This document shows positions 57,516 to 64,000 of a DNA stretch of 64,000 bases, piece after piece. The notes under the pieces were generated by a model. The model did not search any database. It worked only from the letters and a program-made list of their open reading frames with translations, and was not told the DNA's origin. Each line of letters starts with the position of its first letter. The first letter of the stretch is position 1. The DNA comes from Phaeosaccion multiseriatum. Its lineage: Eukaryota > Ochrophyta, other classes. The translations under genes and the position numbers were made by a program. The stretch is taken from positions 1,984,001-2,048,000 of the forward strand of contig OZ218957.1 in assembly GCA_965112735.1 (NCBI GenBank). The letters run 5' to 3'.

Positions 57516-60127
57516 TCAAACGGCGAAGAGGGCGCCCGACATAAAGATATCAGCGGTGAGCAATGCACCGCCCATCGCCATGGCAAGGGCGCGCTTCTTG
57601 TCGAACTGAACCCCCGACATGGCCCACACATCGTCCACCGACTTGGACCACTGTGCCGCTCCGCCCCACAGACGACGCAGGGAAGAGGTCGATCGCTGTC
57701 GCTCATCCTCCTCTGCCTCGGCGACCGCCACTCGCTGCTTGTGGCGGACCGAGGCCCCTCGCCAGGCGCTCTGGAGTCGAATCGCCGAGGTGTGCTTTGC
57801 TCGGGCGAGGGCCCGCTCTCGTCCGGCTTGTTTTCGGTCCTGAAGCGCCTTCCACTCGCGAGACATGACCGCCTCTACCGAGGCGCCCTTTTTGTGCACG
57901 TGAAGGGCGTGATCCAGCCACGCCCGCTCCACCACCGCCACCGCAGCTTTGCGAATCACCAACTTGCGTGCCACTGCGTGTCGCCATTTCAGCTGAATCG
58001 TACGCGCTGCTCCTTGCCTCCTGGCCTCCTTGACCCGAAGCCATTGCCCGCCAATCACACCCGCTGCCGCCGTGTATGCGACTCTCCTCTCCCGAGCCAA
58101 GGCCCGCCCCCTTCGCCCTCTGAGTCGCGGCTGCAAGTGGGCCGCCACCGCCTGTGCGGCCTCCACACGATGCACGATTGGGAACTTGGCAAAGAGCTGA
58201 GCCAGCACGGCAACGTTCATGTGCTGCTGCCCCTGCAGAATGTGCTTGACGCAGAAGAAGGCACTCACCCCAAGCTTCTTGGCCACCCCCTCCAGCGCAT
58301 CGAGACGGTCCTCTGGCGAGCACTCCTCCGCCATCAGCTCGGGGGGAGGGCATCCGAACCCCACTCGTTGTCGCCCTCCCCTTCTTCTTGCTCCTCCTCC
58401 TCCCTCCTGCACGGCGCAAAGGTGGTGCAGCAGATACATGTAGGCAACACCGTCGGACAAATCTTCCCCCAGATTATCCGCGTAGACCCCTCGACCGGGG
58501 CTCGCCCACGCCAGCTGATTGTTGAGCCACCTGCGCAGGAGCTCCTCCGCAGGGAGTGCTACGCCTGCCCCTGCGCCGCTTTGCAGAGCAGGGTCAGAGC
58601 GCCCCCCCCAACTCGCCCCCAGGCCCCCACCCCCTCTTCCTCCTCCTCCTCCTCCTCCTCCTCCTCCTCCTCCTCCTCCTCCTCCTCCTCCTCCTCCTCC
58701 TCCTCCTTCTCCTCCCCACCCATGGCGCTCCTCCCACTTGTTGTTGTTGTTGTAGTTGTTGTTGGGGCTGCTGTTGCTGCTCTTGTTGTTGTAGTTGTAG
58801 TAGTTGTCCTGGAGCTCCAACAGCACCGGATACTCTGCCACATTGACGTGCCCCATGACCTGTATTTTGATGAGCTGCCACAACAAGCCCAGCAGCAGCG
58901 TGGGTCGTGCCTGCGTAATGTCTTCCGGGCCGATGTTCACCAGCGTAACGCCGATTTCACTGTGAAGAGCAGAAGCAGAGAGGGAGCAGGAAGGGAAGGG
59001 GGGGGGGGTGGGGTCCGGAGAAGCCAAGAAATTAGCCGAGGATTGATTTGTACTTACCCTCGGGAAAGGCGAGCTTCCCTCCTCCTCCTCCTCCTCCTCC
59101 TCCTCCTCGTCCTCCTCCTCGTCCTGCTGTTCCCCTTCATTGTCCACTACCTCCCCCGCTCCTCCTCCTTCTCTACCTCCCCTTCTCCATCTCCACCCCC
59201 TCCATCTTCTCTACATCCCCCACATCACCATCTCCACCCTTACCTGGCTGCCCGCAGAACCCTGCTGGCGTTTTCCGTGGCGCGGTAGATGCTCACGCTC
59301 TGCCCAGTGGACAGTAGGCTCATGTCCACCGCTCCGGGCCGGCAGAGGTTAACGAGTTTGGCGAGTAGCAGCCCGTCTCCGCAGGCCGTAAAGAGGGTTT
59401 CCGCGTCCAATCGCATCTTGTGGGCAACATCCTTGTCGTTCTCGAGACACGCGTTGAGGTGCGTGGCGAAGGCGTCCACCTCCTCCTCATCGTAGGAGTG
59501 CCTGCTCCCCGTGTGCTGCGACGTGATGTTTTCAATCTCCCGCACGGTGCAGTGCAAGGACGTTCTTTTCCTCTGCCTGGACGGACGGAACTCAGTGCAG
59601 CTCAGTCTCTCGCCGTTACTCAGAGACATTCGGGGGCTTCGATTCGGGGAGCGGCGCTGGAGGGGCGATACAGAGGAGGGAACAGACGGGGGAGACGGAG
59701 GATCCCCGACTGCGCCTGGCATGGACATGCGCGACACCTTGGGTGGGGTCGGCATGGTGCTTCGCTTCTTCAGAAGACTCTGCGGCTCGCCCACAAAGCT
59801 TGATCCTCTGTCGTAGCTGATGGACCACTTCGGCGCAAACGAGTTCCTCCCATCCTCCTTGGCCTCTGCCGCCGCCGCCTCCATTGCGGTGGGGCTATTC
59901 ACGCACTGCTCCGACAGATCCGCTGTGGCCGCCGTGCTCCCGCGGCTCCGAGCGCTGCAGTCCATCCCGACGCTGCCCATGCCGCAGTCACCCCTGTCCC
60001 GCTGAGCAGACTTCCGGATGAGTCTCTCGATGCTCGGGATGCCCCCTTCTCCGTCGTCATCGCTGTCCTCGTTACCCCCGGTGAACTTTGCGAGGTCAAG
60101 CACCGCTGCCTCAGAGTCAAGTGCCAT
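57516..60127 (-). CDS. Fimbrin-like protein: two CH domains, IQ-type helix, hydrophobic C-terminus
   Basis: Two exons, 60127-59244 and 58959-57516, join in phase to give 775 residues. The junction restores the fimbrin-type CH1 (about residues 212-335): RHSYDEEEVDAFATHLN, then LFTACGDGLLLAKLVNL, ENASRVLRAASEIGVTLVN and LLLGLLWQLIKIQV. After an Asn/Gly insert comes CH2 (about 410-530): PAEELLRRWLNNQLAW, DGVAYMYLLHHL and NVAVLAQLFAKFPIV. This pair resembles one actin-binding half of fimbrin/plastin rather than the four-domain protein. The C-terminal third is basic and helical with IQ-like segments (TIQLKWRHAVARKL, IRLQSAWRGASVRHKQR), suggesting calmodulin binding. It ends in a hydrophobic LAMAMGGALLTADIFMSGAL tail. 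No EF-hands are seen. Probable role: calcium-responsive actin crosslinker or tether. Confidence 0.82.
58631..58707. repeat. (CTC)n/(GGA)n tract, polyglycine between CH1 and CH2
   Basis: Coding GGA run in the linker between the two CH domains of the fimbrin-like protein, next to AAC triplets encoding Asn. Confidence 0.85.
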
Positions 60128-60688
60128 TGCCGCACCACCCTCGGCCTGTCTCTTCTGTCTTCAAGAGCACCTTCCTGAAGCCCTCAGGCTCCCACCTTGG
60201 GGGCTAGTGCGTAGCTCCGCCCGCAGCTGCTCTCCTCTTCTTCCACGTGCGCTGATTCTACATGCAATCGATCGGAAGGCAGTGATGTGTAGCCAAGAAA
60301 TCAAGAGTCGTGGGAGGGGGTTCGGCGCGCTCTGGATGGGAGGACCTACTAAGAGCAAGGCGCAAGCGTCTATCCTATGCTGTTGACGCTTCTTCTCTCT
60401 TGTGCCTCTCAATTTCCGCCACCCCCCGTTGATAATTTAGTTTCCCCACACCAACCTAAATTGCTGATATCCAACCTCGACTTTTGATTTTTGCTGATGG
60501 AGAGATCGATTTTTGCAATTGAGTCCCCCCCTGGGTGGCGTTACATTTTTTTGCCACACACAGCAGCAGGAGGCAAGGAGAGGAGATCAGAAGCAGTACA
60601 GGTGGTAGAAGAAGTATCAGCAGTCAGCAACAGGTAGTGTCGCAAAGGTTCCACCAGGAGGAGAGGAGGAGGGGGTGCCAGAGCGAGG
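60128..60688. promoter_or_regulatory. Divergent promoter region, fimbrin-like / CFAP45
   Basis: 561 bp lie between divergent ATGs. The sequence is less repetitive and more AT-rich near 60420-60560. No defined element is recognised. Confidence 0.45.
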
Positions 60689-62278
60689 ATGGCCTCCGCA
60701 GAGGTGGCCATGCCTGACTATGAGACTCGCAGCGAGCGCTCGGGGGTTAGCGCTGCTCGCTCCGGTCGCAGCGGAAACTCCAATGGGTCGAGGCGGTATC
60801 GAACGGTGTCCCGAGGCAGTAACGTGGACGAGTCCCTGTTCGGCGGGGACGGGGTGGTGCCGAGGGGGCGAAAGTCCAGCTTGGGTAGCACGGGGCGGAA
60901 GATAGTCAAGGGCCAGATTCCAGCCAACGCCACGGTACTGACTATGGATGACATTAGGGCCATCAAGATGAGGAGCACGATTCGCTCGGCCGCGGAGGAG
61001 GATGAGGAGAGGAGGGCCAGAGAGGCCGAGAACGATTTGCGCAACAAGGCGGCAAAGGACAGGAAGGCGAGAATGCTTGAGATGGAGGCCGAGGCCAAGC
61101 TCAAGGCCAAGAAGAGCGACATTGAGGTGGAGAAGATGGCGCGGGATCAGATGATCAAGGAGATCGCCGAGGGCAAGTTGGACGAGAACAACGACCTGGT
61201 GAAGCTCATGCAGTCCCTGGGGGCCCGTGCCGCCGCCTTTACCATCCGCGACAGGCAAATGGACGAGAAGAAGGACCAAGCGAAGCGTGAGAAGGAGTAC
61301 GACGACCGCATGGAGGCTTTGATGGAGCTGGACAGGCTCAAGGACATTAAGCGCCGCGACGAAGAGGAAAGGCGAAAGGTGCTGAAGCGGCGCGAGGACC
61401 GGCAGGTGATCATCGAGCAGATCCAGGCCAGGGAGAAGGCCAAGGTGATGGAGCTTGAGGCCCGGGAGCAGGAGAACAAGATCATGCTGGCGACGATTAA
61501 GCGCTACGAGGAGGAGGATAAGAAGGTGGCGGAGAAGCACGCAGAGGAGGTGGCCAAGTCCCGCCAGGAGGTGATGGACGCGAACGAGCACTTCATCCAA
61601 CTCAAGACGCTGGGCAAGCTGCGGGAGCAGGAGGAGGTGGAGGCAATCCTGGCCTACCAGGTCAAGAAGGACGCCGAGATGAGGAGGAGAGAGGAGGAGG
61701 AGCAGGAGAAGGAGCGCATGTACAAGGAGCGCCAGCTGAAGCTGTTGGCGAACCAACAGAAGGACATGGACAAGCGTGCGGAGGTGGACGAGGTGCGCGC
61801 CAGACGAGCGGCTGAGGAGAAGGAGAGGAGAGAGCGGCGACGGGAGAGGACAGAGAGCGAGAAGAGGCGCCTGGACATTATGCAGCTGCAGGAAGACCGC
61901 AAGAAACAGGCCAGTATGAAGAAGGCGCAGCTGGCGAGAGAAGCCGAGCAGGAGGAGGCCGAGTACGAGGCAGCCCTGCGCTACAACTCACAAATGTCCA
62001 AGAGGGAGAAGGCCGAGGAGGAGCGTAAGCACGCGCTAAACATGCAGCACCGCGAGGAGCTGCAAGCACAGGTGCTACGTGGAGAGAACAGGCGCAAGGA
62101 GGAGCGAATGGCCAAATTCGAAGAGGGGAGGATGCTCAAACAAGCCACGGCGGCAGAGAAGGCCCGCCTTGAGGCCTTGAGAGACAAGATGTGCAGCGAC
62201 ATGGAGGCCAAGGGCTTCAACCCCAAGTACCTCACGGAGGTCAAGTCTATCGACATTCACAAGCTGCAGATGCGGTGA
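60689..62278 (+). CDS. CFAP45: Cilia- and flagella-associated protein 45
   Basis: A single exon of 529 residues, close to the usual length of about 550. After a short basic N-terminus, the segment VKGQIPANATVLTMDDIRAI and then MARDQMIKEIAEGKL matches the CFAP45/CCDC19 family. The rest is a nearly uninterrupted charged coiled coil (EEERRKVLKRREDRQVIIEQ type) ending FNPKYLTEVKSIDIHKLQMR. CFAP45 is a microtubule inner protein of doublet microtubules and stabilises the axoneme. Its presence means the organism makes motile cilia at some stage. Unlike its neighbours it has no introns, no low-complexity inserts and no copies of the dispersed motif. Confidence 0.93.
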   Translation: MASAEVAMPDYETRSERSGVSAARSGRSGNSNGSRRYRTVSRGSNVDESLFGGDGVVPRGRKSSLGSTGRKIVKGQIPANATVLTMDDIRAIKMRSTIRSAAEEDEERRAREAENDLRNKAAKDRKARMLEMEAEAKLKAKKSDIEVEKMARDQMIKEIAEGKLDENNDLVKLMQSLGARAAAFTIRDRQMDEKKDQAKREKEYDDRMEALMELDRLKDIKRRDEEERRKVLKRREDRQVIIEQIQAREKAKVMELEAREQENKIMLATIKRYEEEDKKVAEKHAEEVAKSRQEVMDANEHFIQLKTLGKLREQEEVEAILAYQVKKDAEMRRREEEEQEKERMYKERQLKLLANQQKDMDKRAEVDEVRARRAAEEKERRERRRERTESEKRRLDIMQLQEDRKKQASMKKAQLAREAEQEEAEYEAALRYNSQMSKREKAEEERKHALNMQHREELQAQVLRGENRRKEERMAKFEEGRMLKQATAAEKARLEALRDKMCSDMEAKGFNPKYLTEVKSIDIHKLQMR

Positions 62279-63272
62279 AGGGGGGTGAGGGGAGGGGAGG
62301 AGGGAAAGGAGAGGCGGGCGGGGAGGCAGGGTGAGACCGGTGGGGAGGAGCAGGGCATTGCTACAGCCTGGCGTGGCTATGCTTTGCATGGCATCGTGAT
62401 GCTGTGCGTGCAGCAGGAGGCGGAGCGCACGTACGTGTGCCTACGTATCAGCCTATCAGCTTAGCGGAGACAGCGCGGCAGGTCCCTGGGCAGCAGAAGA
62501 ATGGCTTGGGATGAGCATGTGTGTATCTCCGGTAGGGGTGTGTCCATCCTTTCAGGAAGGCACTTAATGGGGTGTGTACTCACCAAGTAGAAGGTATCAA
62601 GTTTGATACTGTATACTAGTTAGTAAAAAAGTGTTTTTTTTTGTATTCTCTTGCGAGTGCGCGTGGGGAGAGAAGGTGGTAGAGTGTATTTGAGCTACGT
62701 GTGCCTGTAAGCTTGTAAGGTTGGGGGTGGGTGGGTGGGTGGGGGAGGGGGGAGGGACGCGAGGGGGGTGGGGCAGGTGAAAAAGGAGGGAGCGGGTCAG
62801 CAGAACAGCCTTCCCCCCCCCCCCACGGAAAGGAAACACCGGCACCGCCATCACTCGCTGCTATTCTCCCCCCCTCCCTCATTCTTTCCGTCCAGCTTGG
62901 TACTAAAAAAAAGAGAAACAAAACAAAAGCTGCCATACCATATTATTATATACATACACACAGTAAGTCACCACCGGTTGGTTTGTTCACTACATCGGAA
63001 AGGGGGTGGGAAAATTCCCCCCTCAATCGATCTTGTACTGTGACTCTGCACATCGTTATTACACTGTACCATTTCTGTATGGGACCGACACACACACAAG
63101 CTTCCAGACCGTCAATGGCCAAAGGAGGGGCCTCCTGTACTTTGCTCGGGGAGGCACCGAAAGAGCACACAGCCGGACCATTGATGAATCCCTCCTTCCT
63201 GCTTCCTTCACCGCCCATGCACAGCCCACGACAAAGAAGCCCAAACAGCGCTAGCAAGCCGGCCCGCCGCTC
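62279..63272. other. Convergent intergenic region, no gene seen
   Basis: About 1 kb with G-rich and T-rich patches. Direct repeats of ACGTACGTGTGCCTACGT type lie near 62430. Short open frames have no recognisable content. Confidence 0.6.
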
Positions 63273-64000
63273 TTAAACCACATCCTTCATCCGCTGCTGC
63301 TGCTGCTGCTGCTGGTGTATCACAAACTGTTGCTGCTCGTGCTCGGGGTCCGCCAAGCCTCGCTCAAAGTCCCTGAGCTGCGTCTTCATCCGCTTCAGCT
63401 CCGGGCCGTGCAGGGGGTAGGCCCTCCAGATGAGAAACTGCACCCCCCCACACAACATGGGCACAAGGGCCAGCAGGCAGTAGGCCGCTGCTTGCACCTC
63501 ACGCAGGGAAGGCCGACCGCCAGCACCATCGCCACCCGTACCAGTTGGTGATTCGGCCCCCGCCGCCGACAGCTGCGCCACAGAGAGCGCCAGGGCCCTA
63601 TCCGGGAGCAGAAACACACCGAGAATGGGTGCCAGGGACTGCGCGGGTTTGACAATGAGCGCTTGTAAGCCATGCACCGACACCGACAGAGACTCCCTCC
63701 TCCGATTGCGCAGCATGTCTTCGTCAATCACGTCCGAAAAGGCGAGGTTGTAGAAGTTGGAGACCGGCGAAAAGAGCGCATTCACAAGGAACATCGCCCC
63801 CCACAGCTGCCACACGTCTCGTCCGGCTACGAGCATGACCAAACCCGTGCCGATCTTGAGCTTGGCGGCGAAGAAAATGAGACTGTACGTGCCGTAGCGA
63901 TTGGCGATGGGGGTCAATATCGGCACCATCACCTTGGGCAGATACAGGCAGAGCGTCACCAGTAGGGCGCGCGATGCCCGAGGCATGATCGGGGTCAAGA
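63273..64000 (-). CDS. MFS_2/TMEM180-like transporter, C-terminal part
   Basis: The frame runs off the right edge, so only the last ~242 residues are seen. Transmembrane segments include LLVTLCLYLPKVMVPIL, YSLIFFAAKLKIG, LWGAMFLVNALFSPV and AAYCLLALVPMLCGGVQFLI. NLAFSDVIDEDMLRNRRRES followed by HGLQALIVKPAQSLAPILG matches the MFS_2 (GPH cation symporter) superfamily, most like TMEM180/MFSD13A. Substrate is unknown. Two degenerate motif copies interrupt it, giving GAESPTGTGGD in a loop (63544) and QQQFVIHQQQQ near the C-terminus (63316). Confidence 0.75.
   Translation of the reverse strand, partial: LTPIMPRASRALLVTLCLYLPKVMVPILTPIANRYGTYSLIFFAAKLKIGTGLVMLVAGRDVWQLWGAMFLVNALFSPVSNFYNLAFSDVIDEDMLRNRRRESLSVSVHGLQALIVKPAQSLAPILGVFLLPDRALALSVAQLSAAGAESPTGTGGDGAGGRPSLREVQAAAYCLLALVPMLCGGVQFLIWRAYPLHGPELKRMKTQLRDFERGLADPEHEQQQFVIHQQQQQQQRMKDVV

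Noticed and set aside
59690-59715. AVGDPPSPP in the fimbrin-like protein as another motif copy
   Set aside because: The underlying DNA does not match the 12-mer. Only the peptide is similar.
661-63555. Dispersed motif as a CRISPR-like or regularly spaced array
   Set aside because: Spacing is irregular (tens of bp to many kb), orientation is mixed and there are no uniform spacers. The DNA is eukaryotic.

Overview
The window is nuclear DNA from a eukaryote. Genes are split by GT-AG introns of about 100-500 bp and encode eukaryote-only proteins (condensin CAP-G, a CABIN1/HIR3 histone chaperone, VPS13-type chorein protein, RAD52, fimbrin, PTAR1). GC is high and triplet repeats are everywhere. 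A PPR array of the form common in ochrophyte algae, EDR2-C domains and a ciliary protein (CFAP45) together suggest a flagellate-stage alga, probably a stramenopile. That placement is inference, and no species is claimed.

I resolve 14 genes. In order they are: CABIN1/HIR3-like (+, open at the left edge), PTAR1 (-), PPR-SAP protein (+), VPS13/BLTP-like protein (-), sulfotransferase (+), condensin CAP-G (-), SEC14/CRAL-TRIO with four EDR2-C domains (+), RAD52 (-), MORN-repeat protein (+), MCUR1/CCDC90-like (-), an unrecognised small coiled-coil protein (+), fimbrin-like CH protein with IQ motifs (-), CFAP45 (+), and an MFS_2/TMEM180-like transporter (-, open at the right edge). Orientation alternates strictly, so every boundary is convergent or divergent and the divergent gaps are as short as about 130-150 bp. 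For the multi-exon genes I placed each splice site by reading phase; complete ones sum to whole codons (for example 12 exons giving 2612 codons for SEC14-EDR2, and 11 exons giving 1607 codons for CAP-G).

The most striking non-genic signal is a dispersed 12-bp word, GTTGGTGATACA, usually embedded in CAG/GCA triplets. It occurs 18 times exactly and more than ten times with one or two changes. It lies on both strands, mostly inside low-complexity linkers of coding exons, always in a frame that stays open, but also at one splice acceptor and in three gene-free gaps. The most striking gene is the 2612-residue SEC14-(EDR2-C)x4 fusion. Simple repeats (CTC/GAG, CCCT, CT, CTA, GTT) are very dense. In introns the pyrimidine-rich strand is almost always the sense strand, so they may act as polypyrimidine tracts. 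In exons they encode Glu, Gly, Gln or Ser runs.

The genes are housekeeping functions rather than one pathway: chromatin (CABIN1, CAP-G, RAD52), membrane lipid handling (VPS13-like, SEC14-EDR2), cilium and cytoskeleton (CFAP45, fimbrin-like, possibly MORN), organelle RNA (PPR) and mitochondrial calcium (MCUR1-like).
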